Below, piece after piece: positions 1-9,317 of a stretch of DNA of 64,000 nucleotides. The position numbers were made by a program, and so were the translations under genes. The notes beneath the pieces were generated by a model. The model saw nothing but the letters and a program-made list of their open reading frames with translations, was not told the DNA's origin and searched no databases. The stretch is from Mycobacterium sp. 1081908.1 (lineage in GTDB: Bacteria > Actinomycetota > Actinomycetes > Mycobacteriales > Mycobacteriaceae): NCBI RefSeq assembly GCF_001673535.1, contig NZ_LZLY01000130.1:1-64000 (forward strand), read 5' to 3'. Position 1 is the first letter of the stretch, and each line of letters opens with the position of its first letter.

Positions 1-3000
1 CATGTGAATTGGTCGGCGGGCACGGTGCGCCTGCTGACCGAGCCGGTGCCCTGGCCGGTCACCGATCATCCGCGCACCGCGGCGGTGTCCTCGTTCGGCA
101 TCAGCGGCACCAACGCCCACGTCATCGTCCAACAAGCCCCCGCCCCGCCGGCCGAGGCTGAGTTGCCGGCCGAGCAACCCGACTTCGGGTTGGGGTTGTG
201 GCCGCTGTCGGCGCGCACCCCCGCGGCGTTGCGCGCGCAGGCCGACCGACTGCATACCCACCTGCTCGCCCATCCCGGCGTGGATTTGGCCGATGTGGCG
301 TACAGCCTGGCCACCACCCGTGCCCACCACCCCTACCGGGCGGTGATCACCGGAGCGGTCGACGGCGCCGATCCCCGCGACGACGTGCTGGGCGCGCTAG
401 AGGCATTGCGTGATGGTCACCCGCATCCGCAGCTGATTGAGCACCATTATCTGGCGCATTTGCGCGGTAAGACGGTGTTCGTGCTGCCCGGTCAGGGTGG
501 CCAATACGTGGGCATGGGCCGCGAGCTTTACGCACAGCATCGGGTGTTCGCCGACATGGTCGACGACTGCGATGAGGCGTTGCGCCCCTTCACCGGGTGG
601 TCGGTGCGCGACGTGCTGCGCCAGGAGCCGGGGGCGGCGGCGCTGGAGCGCGTGGATGTGGTGCAGCCGGTGCTGTTCACCATGATGGTGTCGCTGGCCG
701 AGGTGCTGGGCTCCTATGGCATCACCCCCGACGCGGTGATCGGGCATTCGCAGGGCGAGATCGCCGCGGCGTATATCGCCGGGGTGTTCTCGCTGCCCGA
801 GGCCGCCCAGATCGTGGCGCGGCGCAGCCAGGCGCTGGGTGAGCTGTGTGGGGCGGGGGCGATGGCCTCGGTGTTGTTGGGCGCCGAGCAACTCGAACCG
901 CTGCTCCAACCCTGGAACAACGCGGTAAGCATCTCGGCGATCAACGGCCCGTCGCACACCATCATCAGCGGCGAGCCGGGCGCGCTGCAGGAGTTCAGCG
1001 CGGCGTGTGAGCGTGATGGCATCCAGTTTCGTCAGATCGCGGTGGATTACGCCTCGCACTGCGCGCAGGTCGAGGCGGTGCGTGAGCGGCTGCTGGCCGA
1101 GTTGGGCCCACTCAATCCGGCCCTGGCGCGCATCCCGCTGTATTCGACGGTGGGGCAGGCGGTTTCGGGTGAGCCGTTGGACACCACCACGATGGACGCC
1201 GAGTATTGGTATCGCAACCTGCGTGAGCCAGTCAGGTTTTACGACCGGGTGGCCGAGCGGCTGGCCGCGGGGGAGTGCACGTTCGTCGAGCTGTCCCCGC
1301 ATCCGGTGTTGGCCCCGGCACTGAGCGACACGCTGGCCCAGACCCCGGGTCGGGCCCAGTCGACGGTCGTGATCACCCTGCACCGGGAACGTCGGGATCA
1401 CGACAGCCTGGCAATGGCGTTGGCGCAGTTGCACACCCACGGCCACAGCCCCTCATGGCCGGCGCTGTACCCACGCGCGCACACCGTCGCACTGCCCACC
1501 TATCCCTTCGACCACCGCCGCTACTGGCTAGCCCCCAGCGGACCCAGCCCGGTCGCCGCACTGGCCGACGGGGAAGAAGCCGTGGCGGCGAGCCCCCGAA
1601 CGCTGGCCGCCACGTTGGCCACCCAGAGCCCTCAGCAACGGCTCGACACGCTCACCGCGATGGTCACCGCGACGGCCGCCGCCGTGCTGGCCCATCCCGA
1701 CCCGGCGGGGCTCGATCCCGACGGGCCGCTGAAAGATCTCGGCATCGACTCGCTGACGGCGATGGAGCTACGCAACGCTCTCAACCGACACACCGGGCTG
1801 GCGCTGCCGGCGACGGTGGTGTTCGACCACCCCACCCCGGCGAAGCTCGCCGGCCACCTGGCCGAGCTGCTCGACGACCCCGCCGCACCCCCGGTCCCGG
1901 CGGCCCAAGCCGGCACGCGCGGCGACGACCCGGCAGGCAACCGGCTCGCGCACGTGGACCAAGCGGTATTTCTCACCATGCGCGCGGTCCACGGCACGCA
2001 GGTCCAGTTCATCTGGGTCTATGACCGCGACGTCAATCTTGATGGGCTGCAACGTTTCCAACGCAATCTCGGACGCGGGCTCTTGGGACGCAGGGTCGAA
2101 CGTTCCCCGATACCGTTCGCGCGCGATCACTGGGTCATGGCACCGCCCCGGGACGGGATCGACATCGCCGCAACGCCGCGGCGCCGCTCCGATGTGAGCG
2201 CCTGGGCCGACGAGCGGGTGCGCCTGCCCGTCGATCCGGAGTGGGGACCCGGCTGGCATCTCGGAATGCTTCCGCTCGAGGGCGGCGGGGCCGCGATAAG
2301 CCTGGTGGTCTCGCACACGATCGTCGACGGGATCGGGTTTGTCGAGGCGATAGCCGACGCCGCCGAGGGCAGGACGCGCGACCTGGGCTATCCGCCTCCA
2401 GGGTCGCGCACCGTCCGGCGCGCCCTGCGTGAGGATTCCCGGCAAACCGTCCAAGAACTGCCCGGCATCGCGCGGGCTCTGGTTGCCGCGGCCCGAAGGG
2501 CCTGGCCCGACCGCAAGCAATTCGCCTCCTCGATCAAGGCGGCGCCGCCTTCCCCCGGGGCGGCCGGCACCGATCAGGCGGTGGAGGTGCCCGCCCTGAC
2601 CGCGTACATCGACCCGGCGCAATGGGATGCCCGCGCGAAAAGCCTTGGTGCGAGCAGTAACTCGCTGGTGGCCGGGGTCGCGTGCAGGCTCGCGGTGCGG
2701 GTGGGGCGTGTTCGCGACGACGGAAAGGTCACCCTGCGATTTCCGGTATCGCTGCGGACCGAAGGCGATACCCGTGGCAACGCGCTCACCGTGGTCGACG
2801 TCGCCGTGGACCCAACGCATGCTGCGACGGACCTCAGGGATGCGCAGGCCAAGATCACGCGAGCGATTCTCGCCGGGATGGAGAACCCGGACGAAGAGTT
2901 TTTGGCGACATTCCCACTGGCAGCGATGGTTCCGAAGCGGCTGAACAGGAGGCTGGCCGGGATGGCCGCGGGCGGTGCCAGCCTTCCGGTTACCGTCTCC

Positions 3001-3270
3001 AATTTCGGTGACCTGTCCGCGGCGGTGAACCGGCCCGACGGCAGCGACGCCGACTATGCGTACATGCGCTCCTACGAGCCCGACATCAAGAAAAGCACGC
3101 TCGAGCACATCGGGGGACAACTGTTCGTCGGTTCGGGACGCGGCAACGGCAAGATCTTTCTCAGGATCTCCGCGTATGTTCTCGGCCGGGAAAACACCAA
3201 AGACGAGCTGCGGGAGATCATTTCGCGCACCCTCGCCGAATTCGATCTGACCGCGGAGATCGAGAGCTGA
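1..3270 (+). CDS. Polyketide synthase C-terminal part (KS tail-AT-ACP) fused to a condensation-like acyltransferase; 5' truncated by window edge
   Basis: The reading frame is open from base 1, so the start lies outside the window. Residues are numbered from the first codon here. The KS tail ends with the SSFGISGTNAHVI motif (about 30-45). The AT domain (about 150-460) has GHSQG near 248 and YASH near 350, the pair typical of methylmalonyl-CoA selection. No DH, ER or KR lies between the AT and the ACP (about 545-625; GIDSL serine near 584). After the ACP come about 440 residues resembling the condensation/WS-DGAT/Pap superfamily, with SHTIVDG (HxxxDG) near 771 and SNFGD near 1000. Inference: it adds one methyl-branched unit and its C-terminal domain transfers or releases the chain onto an acceptor. 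Mycobacterial MAS-like PKSs normally end at the ACP, so the fusion is unusual. Domain order is certain; acceptor and product are unknown. Confidence 0.88.
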   Translation, partial: HVNWSAGTVRLLTEPVPWPVTDHPRTAAVSSFGISGTNAHVIVQQAPAPPAEAELPAEQPDFGLGLWPLSARTPAALRAQADRLHTHLLAHPGVDLADVAYSLATTRAHHPYRAVITGAVDGADPRDDVLGALEALRDGHPHPQLIEHHYLAHLRGKTVFVLPGQGGQYVGMGRELYAQHRVFADMVDDCDEALRPFTGWSVRDVLRQEPGAAALERVDVVQPVLFTMMVSLAEVLGSYGITPDAVIGHSQGEIAAAYIAGVFSLPEAAQIVARRSQALGELCGAGAMASVLLGAEQLEPLLQPWNNAVSISAINGPSHTIISGEPGALQEFSAACERDGIQFRQIAVDYASHCAQVEAVRERLLAELGPLNPALARIPLYSTVGQAVSGEPLDTTTMDAEYWYRNLREPVRFYDRVAERLAAGECTFVELSPHPVLAPALSDTLAQTPGRAQSTVVITLHRERRDHDSLAMALAQLHTHGHSPSWPALYPRAHTVALPTYPFDHRRYWLAPSGPSPVAALADGEEAVAASPRTLAATLATQSPQQRLDTLTAMVTATAAAVLAHPDPAGLDPDGPLKDLGIDSLTAMELRNALNRHTGLALPATVVFDHPTPAKLAGHLAELLDDPAAPPVPAAQAGTRGDDPAGNRLAHVDQAVFLTMRAVHGTQVQFIWVYDRDVNLDGLQRFQRNLGRGLLGRRVERSPIPFARDHWVMAPPRDGIDIAATPRRRSDVSAWADERVRLPVDPEWGPGWHLGMLPLEGGGAAISLVVSHTIVDGIGFVEAIADAAEGRTRDLGYPPPGSRTVRRALREDSRQTVQELPGIARALVAAARRAWPDRKQFASSIKAAPPSPGAAGTDQAVEVPALTAYIDPAQWDARAKSLGASSNSLVAGVACRLAVRVGRVRDDGKVTLRFPVSLRTEGDTRGNALTVVDVAVDPTHAATDLRDAQAKITRAILAGMENPDEEFLATFPLAAMVPKRLNRRLAGMAAGGASLPVTVSNFGDLSAAVNRPDGSDADYAYMRSYEPDIKKSTLEHIGGQLFVGSGRGNGKIFLRISAYVLGRENTKDELREIISRTLAEFDLTAEIES

Positions 3271-3333
3271 CCCGATTTCGGCCGCCACGGGTCCCTGCGC
3301 TGGGTGCGGTGATTTCACCAACCTGGCAATCTG

Positions 3334-3353
3334 TTGAACACGCGTGTGATAAT
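3334..3353 (+). promoter_or_regulatory. Acyltransferase-type promoter element, copy 1
   Basis: Matches the consensus TTSAACnnGnGTGTGATAMT that occurs before all four acyltransferase genes in the window. The GATAAT (3348-3353) looks like a -10 box preceded by TGT (extended -10). Only 9 bases separate it from the GTG at 3363, so the transcript may be leaderless. Copies 2 and 3 have about 35 bases there, including a ribosome site. The function is inferred from repetition and position. Confidence 0.6.
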
Positions 3354-3362
3354 CCTCGCTTG

Positions 3363-5546
3363 GTGACCTCTCAACAGTCCGACAGCGTCAGCCCGACCGA
3401 ACAGACGCAGAGTCGGCCCTCCGCGCAGACGCGGTTTCGCCCCGACATCGAGGGCTTGCGTGCCGTCGCCGTGTTGGCCGTGGTCCTGTTCCACGCCGGG
3501 ATGCCGGGTCTCAGCGGCGGGTTTGTCGGCGTGGATGTCTTCTTCGTCATCTCGGGCTTCCTCATCACCGGGCTGCTCTGGCGCGAGGCGAACGCCAGCG
3601 GCAAGGTCCGGCTGGCCGGCTTCTACGGGGCGCGGGCCCGCCGACTGCTGCCGGCGTCGGCCACGGTCGGCATCATCACCGCGATCGCGGCATTTCTCCT
3701 CCTGCCGCCACTGCAAGTGGTGAGCGTCCTTCGGGACGGCATCGCCAGCGCCTTATATGTCAGCAACTACTGGTTCATCAACGGCAGCGTCAACTACTTC
3801 GGCGGCCACCTGCCGCCGTCGCCGTTCCAGCACTACTGGTCGTTGGGCGTGGAGGAGCAGTTCTACCTGGTATGGCCGGCCTTGATCATCGGTACGGCCT
3901 GGGTCATCCGGCGGGTGGGTCGGCGCACCAGGACCCAGGCCACCGCCTCGAAACGCCCGTATCTAGTGGTCCTCGCGCTGGTCGCCGTCGCGTCACTCGG
4001 GCTGTCGCTTGTCGACACCCTGTGGTTGCCTTCGGTGGCGTTCTATTCGCTGCCGACCCGGGCCTGGCAGTTGGCGGTCGGCGGCATCGTCGCCCTCATC
4101 GCCGACCAATGGCGCCGGCTGGCACCGCGCGCGGCCGTGCCGACCGGATGGGCCGGGCTGGCCCTGATCCTGCTGGCCTGCACCTGGCTGGGCCCGACCA
4201 CACCGTATCCGGGTATCGCCGCGCTGCTGCCCGCGCTGGGCGCGGCGCTGGTGATCGGGGCCGGCTGCGCGGCAGCGTCGCAGGGATGCGGCCGGGCGCT
4301 GGGAACGTCGCCGATGCGGGCGATCGGCCGGATTTCCTATTCGTGGTATCTGTGGCACTGGCCGGTGCTGGTCCTCGCGCCGGCGTTGCTGGGCCACCCG
4401 CTGGGGCTGGCCGCCAGGCTGACCGCGGCCCTGATCTCCGGCGGGTTGGCGGTGCTGACCCTGCGCTTCATCGAGAACCCGCTGCGATTCGCTGCCCCGA
4501 TACGCCGGTCCGCGTGGGCCAGCCTCGCGCTGGGCGGGGCGGCCACCGCGGTCGCGGTAAGCGTGGGCCTGGTGCTGCTGGAGCACGTGCCGACCCCGGT
4601 CGGGCGCGGCCCGGCGGCCGCGGCGCTGACCATCACCACGGCGCCCGTGCCCGCGGGTTCCAACATCGACGCCTACGACGCGGCGGTGCGGCAGGCGTTC
4701 GCGCAGGCGCAGATCGCGGTGGCGGCATCGGCCGACCTCAAAGCCGTCCCGTCGAACCTGAGCCCGCCCCTCGCGACGTCCGGGGACATGCTGTTCAACG
4801 GCTGCCTGCGCAACATCGCCGAAGTCGGCCAGCCCGAGTGCGTGACGGGCGATACCGCCTCGAGCACGACGGTGGCCGTGGTCGGCGACTCGAACGCGGC
4901 GATGTGGAATCCGGCGTTCCAGCAGATCGCGGCCCAGCGGCACTGGCGGCTGGAGACGCTGGCCAAGGGGGCCTGTCCGTTGATGGACCTGCCCAGCGCC
5001 GTCCCCCTGCACCACCTGGCCGAACGATATTCACACTGCCAGCAGTGGCGCGATCAAATCGTCGCCCGGTTGCGCGCCGAGCGCCCACGGCTGGTGGTGC
5101 TGAGCATGTGGCGGGGTTACACCGCCGCCAGCGAACGGCTGCTCGGCGTCGACGCGTATGGGCCCGCCTGGGTCGACAGCCTGACCCGTCTCGCGCAGCA
5201 GCTGCGCGGCATCGGCGCCAAGGTGCTGGTGCTCGGGCCGATCCCGGATCCGCAGTCCGAGGTGCCGATCTGCCTGTCCGGGCACCTCGACGACGCGACG
5301 GCCTGCTCGCCGCCCGCGTCGGCCGCGGTCAACCAACCGGGTATCGCGGCCGAGTCCGCCGCCACCAAAGCAGGTGGCGGCCAATACGCCGACCTCACCG
5401 AGCTGTTCTGCACCAAGGCCCGCTGCCCGGTCATCGTCGGCAACACCCTGGTCTACCGCGACTGGCGCCACATCACGCTGGAATACTCCCGGCTGCTGGC
5501 GCCGGCGATCGGGGCGCTGGCCGACCGCGCGCTCGCCGACGGCTGA
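3363..5546 (+). CDS. Membrane acyltransferase, acyltransferase-3 plus SGNH domain (paralogue A)
   Basis: Predicted integral-membrane enzyme of 727 residues. It probably O-acylates sugar residues of a cell-envelope glycolipid, as Atf-type proteins do for mycobacterial GPLs. The N-terminal half opens with FRPDIEGLRAVAVLAVVLFH and has about ten hydrophobic segments (acyltransferase-3 family). The C-terminal part, from about 470, is a periplasmic SGNH-like domain with GDSN near 508-511 and DWRH near 700-703. The block-I motif has N where paralogues B and D have H (GDSH). I start it at GTG 3363 because paralogues B and C also begin GTG-ACC and continue with a similar QSDSV-type segment; a farther upstream start would run through the promoter element. 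It converges on the GMC oxidoreductase with a 4-base gap. The substrate is not known. Confidence 0.85.
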   Translation: MTSQQSDSVSPTEQTQSRPSAQTRFRPDIEGLRAVAVLAVVLFHAGMPGLSGGFVGVDVFFVISGFLITGLLWREANASGKVRLAGFYGARARRLLPASATVGIITAIAAFLLLPPLQVVSVLRDGIASALYVSNYWFINGSVNYFGGHLPPSPFQHYWSLGVEEQFYLVWPALIIGTAWVIRRVGRRTRTQATASKRPYLVVLALVAVASLGLSLVDTLWLPSVAFYSLPTRAWQLAVGGIVALIADQWRRLAPRAAVPTGWAGLALILLACTWLGPTTPYPGIAALLPALGAALVIGAGCAAASQGCGRALGTSPMRAIGRISYSWYLWHWPVLVLAPALLGHPLGLAARLTAALISGGLAVLTLRFIENPLRFAAPIRRSAWASLALGGAATAVAVSVGLVLLEHVPTPVGRGPAAAALTITTAPVPAGSNIDAYDAAVRQAFAQAQIAVAASADLKAVPSNLSPPLATSGDMLFNGCLRNIAEVGQPECVTGDTASSTTVAVVGDSNAAMWNPAFQQIAAQRHWRLETLAKGACPLMDLPSAVPLHHLAERYSHCQQWRDQIVARLRAERPRLVVLSMWRGYTAASERLLGVDAYGPAWVDSLTRLAQQLRGIGAKVLVLGPIPDPQSEVPICLSGHLDDATACSPPASAAVNQPGIAAESAATKAGGGQYADLTELFCTKARCPVIVGNTLVYRDWRHITLEYSRLLAPAIGALADRALADG

Positions 5547-5550
5547 GACG

Positions 5551-7191
5551 TCAGGCGGCGAAATGCGCCTGGTTCACGTGCGCGGCCACCCGCAACGCGT
5601 TGGCCGCCACCGTCAAACTGGGATTCAGCCCGGCGCTGGACGGGAAGAACGAGGTGTCCACCACGTAGAGGTTGTCCACTTCGTGCGCCCGGTTCTGCGG
5701 GTCCAGCACGCTGGTTTTGGGGTCGGTCCCGAAGCGGCAGGTGCCGCAGACGTGGCCAAGGTTCGCATTGTCCTTGCCGGTGCCCAGGGTGAGGTTGCGG
5801 AACGGCTGCAGCACCTCCTTGAGCTGCCGCACGAACGCCGCGCGGCGCTCGACCTCGCTGGGGTGTAACCGGTACCGAAGCCGCAGCCGCTGGCGATCGT
5901 CGGCGCCGGGCCGATCGGACGGCAGGACCCGGTTGTCGAGATACGGCAGGTCCTCCATGATCCCGGCCAGTACCAGGCCGCCGGTGACGAACCGCCGATA
6001 CAGCCCGCGTCCCGCCGGGCCCGTCGCGCGCAGCGCCTTTCCCCGCAAGCCGGGGCGGTTGGCCAGCCACTCCATCGGCGGTATCTCGCCGAACGACTGC
6101 ACGGTGCCGTACTTCTGCCCGTCACAGAAATAGAAGTCGTTGAGCCCGATTTCCTTGTTCGGCGTGCTGATCCTGCGTTTGGGGTTCGGCCAGATCTCGA
6201 TCGGCTCGAGCAGGTGGCGCATCAGGTTGCGGCCCACCCAGTCCGAGCCATTGGCCAGTCCGCGCGGCCAGTCGCCGGAGCGGGAGTTGAACAACAGCAC
6301 CGGGGTCGCCAGCGCGCCGGCGGCCAGCACCACGACCTTGCCTTGCAGCGCCAGCATGTCGGAGCGATGCCGGGCGATCACCCGCTGCACCTGGGTGCGG
6401 CCGGCCTCCAGGCGCACGACCCGGCATTCGGTCAGCAGCTGGGCGCCGTGCTGGGTGATCGCCGGAAGCACGCCGTTGCGGGCCGCGTCGTTCTTGCACG
6501 ACCGGGGGCACAGATACGTCTGGCAGGTGGTGCAGCCCTCGGTGTAGTTGCAGGCCATCGGCAGGTGATAGGGGTGCAGACCCCGCCCGGTCAGATAATC
6601 GACCAGCGGCTGGTTGTCCGTCGAAAACGGCGGGGCCGCAGGCAAACCCACGTCGGCCGCCTCGGGGCGCAGGGGATCGGGCGCGCCGCGCACCCCGAGC
6701 AGTTTTTCGGCCTCGTCGTACCAGGGGCTCATCTGGTCGTAGCTGATCGGCCACGCCTCGGGCACGGTGGAATCGCCGGGGTCGTGGAAGTTCTGCCGGG
6801 GGGTGAAATCCTGCGCGAAGAACCGTTCGCAGACCATGCCGTAGAGGGCCGAGGAGCCGCCGGTGCCGCTGCCGATGAACGGCACGTACCGCTTCGGGCG
6901 CCGCCCGCTGATGTCTTCGATCTCGTCGGTGGTGCGTCCGGCGCGGGCCAGCGCGTCGTAGTAGGCCTCCGTCGAACGGACCGCCCCCGGTTCGGCCAGT
7001 TCGGGCATGGCCGCGCGGATCGTTCCCGGCGTCCCGGGCAGCGTGGAGCGGCCCTTTTCGACGAACAGCACCCGGCGGCCCGCGCGGGCCAGCGAGTGGC
7101 CGAGCATCCCGCCGCCCATGCCGGTGCCGACGACGATCACGTCCCACAGAACGCGTTCGGCCTCGCGCGCACTCAGCTCGCCGTCAGCCAA
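5551..7191 (-). CDS. GMC-family FAD-dependent oxidoreductase
   Basis: A 546-residue flavoenzyme of the glucose-methanol-choline/cholesterol oxidase superfamily. The N-terminal FAD-binding motif is VVGTGMGGGMLG (about 20-31), followed by VEKG at the end of the second beta strand. The C-terminal signature GTCRFGTDP, preceded by the catalytic-type His (GHVCGTC), and the GLNPSLTVAANA block are intact. A Cys-rich insert (CTTCQTYLCPRSC, about 220-232) is seen in some GMC subfamilies. The TTG start at 7191 is supported by GAGGAG about 8 bases upstream. It is divergent from the Gfo/Idh gene at 7326, and the two may share a control region. Oxidation of an alcohol on a sugar or lipid intermediate is plausible, but the substrate cannot be read from the sequence. 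Confidence 0.85.
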   Translation of the reverse strand: MADGELSAREAERVLWDVIVVGTGMGGGMLGHSLARAGRRVLFVEKGRSTLPGTPGTIRAAMPELAEPGAVRSTEAYYDALARAGRTTDEIEDISGRRPKRYVPFIGSGTGGSSALYGMVCERFFAQDFTPRQNFHDPGDSTVPEAWPISYDQMSPWYDEAEKLLGVRGAPDPLRPEAADVGLPAAPPFSTDNQPLVDYLTGRGLHPYHLPMACNYTEGCTTCQTYLCPRSCKNDAARNGVLPAITQHGAQLLTECRVVRLEAGRTQVQRVIARHRSDMLALQGKVVVLAAGALATPVLLFNSRSGDWPRGLANGSDWVGRNLMRHLLEPIEIWPNPKRRISTPNKEIGLNDFYFCDGQKYGTVQSFGEIPPMEWLANRPGLRGKALRATGPAGRGLYRRFVTGGLVLAGIMEDLPYLDNRVLPSDRPGADDRQRLRLRYRLHPSEVERRAAFVRQLKEVLQPFRNLTLGTGKDNANLGHVCGTCRFGTDPKTSVLDPQNRAHEVDNLYVVDTSFFPSSAGLNPSLTVAANALRVAAHVNQAHFAA

Positions 7192-7325
7192 TCGAGCTCC
7201 TCACCGGATGGTGTCCAAGCTTTGCCCGGTCCGGGCGAATCGCGATCCTAGCATCGGTTTGCCGTCGTCCGATCCGTTCAAAATTGTTGCGGTGGCCAGC
7301 CGGATCGGCTGTTAGCATCGCCGTC

Positions 7326-8327
7326 ATGTCTGCAGGCGGCGCCCCCGTACGCATCGGCATCCTGGGCGCATCGCGCTGGGCGCCGACGACGTTCCTCACC
7401 CCGGCCAAGGAGAACAACGAGGTCGTCGTGGCCGCGGTGGCGTCGCGCGACGCGTCGCGCGCGCGGGACTTCGCCGCCAAGCACGGCATCGCGCGGGCGC
7501 ACGACAGCTACGAGGAGTTGGTCGCCGACCCGGACCTGGACGCCGTCTACAACCTGCTGCCGACAAGCGTGCACGGCAGGTGGACCCGGGCCACGCTGGA
7601 CGCGGGCAAGCACGTGCTGTGCGAAAAGCCGTTCACCGCCAACGCCGCCGAGGCCCGCGAGATCGCCGAACTCGCCGCCAAGTCCGACCGGGTCGTCATG
7701 GAGGCGCTCCAATACCGCTTCCATCCGTTGACTCAGCGCGTGGAGCAGATCATCGGTTCGGGGGAGCTGGGGAAGCTGGAGCGGGTGGAGGTCGCCGTCT
7801 GCGTGCTGCTGCCCAAGCGCTCCAACGCCAACGTCTACGACTACGCCCTGGCCGGGGGCGCGGTGATGGATGCCGGCGTGTACACGGTCGACATGCTCCG
7901 GACGTTCGGCGGTTCGACTCCCGAGGTCGTCTCGGCGAAAGCCAAACTGGACGGTCCCCAGGTGGACCGGGTCATGACGGCGGAGATGCGGTATGCCGAA
8001 GGGCACACGGGCCGGCTGCACTGCGCGCTGTGGTCGTCGAACCTGTTTTGGGCGAACGCCAAGATCATCGGCGACCGCGGCCAGCTGAGCTACTTCAGCC
8101 CCGCCGCACCGCACCTGTTGCCCCGGCTCTCGATCCGCTCGGCCGACGGCAAGCGGGTGGAGCGCTTCCCGCGGCGCACCACCTACGCGTATCAGCTCGA
8201 CGCGTTCGCCGGGGCGGTGCTGCGCGGGGAACCGGTGAAGACGACGGCCGAGGGCGCGATCGAGAACATGACCGTCATCGACGCGATCTATCGCGCCGCC
8301 GGCCTGCCGCTGCGCCAGCCGGGCTGA
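7326..8327 (+). CDS. Gfo/Idh/MocA-family NAD(P)-dependent oxidoreductase
   Basis: A 333-residue protein with an N-terminal Rossmann motif (GILGASRWAP, about 9-18) and the family EKP motif (CEKPF, about residue 100). The region around DYALAGGAVMDAGVYTVDM holds the conserved Asp of the substrate-binding domain. Family members oxidise or reduce sugars, including NDP-ketosugars and inositols. Beside a GMC oxidoreductase and upstream of nucleotide-sugar genes, a sugar role is reasonable but unproven. ATG 7326 is chosen because the Rossmann fold begins right after it. TAGCAT lies 7 bases upstream of the ATG, so the mRNA could be leaderless. Its last 40 bases overlap, tail to tail, the hydrolase gene on the other strand. 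Confidence 0.85.
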   Translation: MSAGGAPVRIGILGASRWAPTTFLTPAKENNEVVVAAVASRDASRARDFAAKHGIARAHDSYEELVADPDLDAVYNLLPTSVHGRWTRATLDAGKHVLCEKPFTANAAEAREIAELAAKSDRVVMEALQYRFHPLTQRVEQIIGSGELGKLERVEVAVCVLLPKRSNANVYDYALAGGAVMDAGVYTVDMLRTFGGSTPEVVSAKAKLDGPQVDRVMTAEMRYAEGHTGRLHCALWSSNLFWANAKIIGDRGQLSYFSPAAPHLLPRLSIRSADGKRVERFPRRTTYAYQLDAFAGAVLRGEPVKTTAEGAIENMTVIDAIYRAAGLPLRQPG

Positions 8328-9130
8328 GACTTCGGCACTGCGATCTCCGGCGGCAGCGCGGCGCCGGTGAACCACGCGTCGAGGGTGCGCGCGAATAGGT
8401 CCGGATAGCGCGTGGGCCAGTCATGGGGCATCCCGAGAGCGACCCGGTCGACCCCGTTGGGCATTTGCCGGGCGAGCGCCGCGGCCCACCGGCGGACCAG
8501 CGGCAACTCCTTGGCGCCGGTCACGAACATGGTGGGCGAATCCGATTGCTGGAGTTCCTCGGGAATCGTGAATCCCGAGGACGCCATGGTGACGTCGGCG
8601 AGCTGCCCGCTGGTGATCAGGCGCACGTCCTCGCGATACTCGTCAAGGTGGGCCGCGGGAACCCTTGCCTGCCAAGCGTTCCGGTAACGGCGCACCATCC
8701 AGCGGTACGCCGGGTTGCGGGCGGGCAGTGACACCAGCCGCCGCGTCAGCTCCACGAACGGCACCCGGTTGACGATCGTCCCGCACAGCACCGCGCGGTC
8801 GACGAGTTTGGGCTCGGTCGCCAGCAACTGCACCCCCACCTGGGCCCCGAGCGACAGGCCCACCACGTGCGCCCGGCCGGCGTCGACCCGGGAGCGGATG
8901 AGTTCCGCGACCGCCGCGGCGGCCCGGCCCATCTCGAACGGCCCCTGCTCGAAGCTCTTGCCGTAGTGGGGCAGATCGGGGACCAGGCAGTGGTATTGCT
9001 GCAGGCGTTCGACCACCGGTTCCCAATACCAGCCGCTGGTGTATGCGCCGTGCAGGAAGACGATGGTGGGGGCCCCGACCGGACCGGATTCGCGTACGAA
9101 CAGGTCCATGCGGGCGACCATATCAGCCAT
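8288..9130 (-). CDS. Alpha/beta-hydrolase fold protein
   Basis: About 280 residues. FLHGAYTSGWYW is the oxyanion-hole HG motif, GLSLG is the nucleophile elbow (Ser at centre), and HDWPTRYP near the C terminus supplies the catalytic His. The acid is probably in the VTGAKELP segment. ATG 9130 is preferred; ATG 9109 (MDLFVRESG) is an alternative, and neither has a strong ribosome site. The stop lies 40 bases inside the opposing Gfo/Idh gene. The substrate is unknown; an esterase or thioesterase acting on a pathway intermediate is possible. It is the only free-standing hydrolase-type candidate in the window that might release the NRPS product, but it is 30 kb away, so that link is weak. Confidence 0.82.
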   Translation of the reverse strand: MADMVARMDLFVRESGPVGAPTIVFLHGAYTSGWYWEPVVERLQQYHCLVPDLPHYGKSFEQGPFEMGRAAAAVAELIRSRVDAGRAHVVGLSLGAQVGVQLLATEPKLVDRAVLCGTIVNRVPFVELTRRLVSLPARNPAYRWMVRRYRNAWQARVPAAHLDEYREDVRLITSGQLADVTMASSGFTIPEELQQSDSPTMFVTGAKELPLVRRWAAALARQMPNGVDRVALGMPHDWPTRYPDLFARTLDAWFTGAALPPEIAVPKSQPGWRSGRPAAR

Positions 9131-9317
9131 GCGAGGAGATCTTTCCGGTCTATCGCGGTCGTCCACCCAGGCGGTACTCGCAGCCCAACTCCGGGTGCAT
9201 ATCCGAACTTCTGGTCTATTGTACCGGTGTTGGATTAGACTTCCGGACGGTTAGCCAGGGGCGGGAGGCCCCTTGAAATCCACAGGCACACGGGGGACCG
9301 AAGGGCGAGGTTCCGCG

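Noticed and set aside
9215..9250. Possible further copy of the operator cassette before the nucleotide-sugar dehydrogenase
   Set aside because: GGTCTATTGTACC and TTGGATTAGAC look similar by eye but lack the AACNNGTT core.
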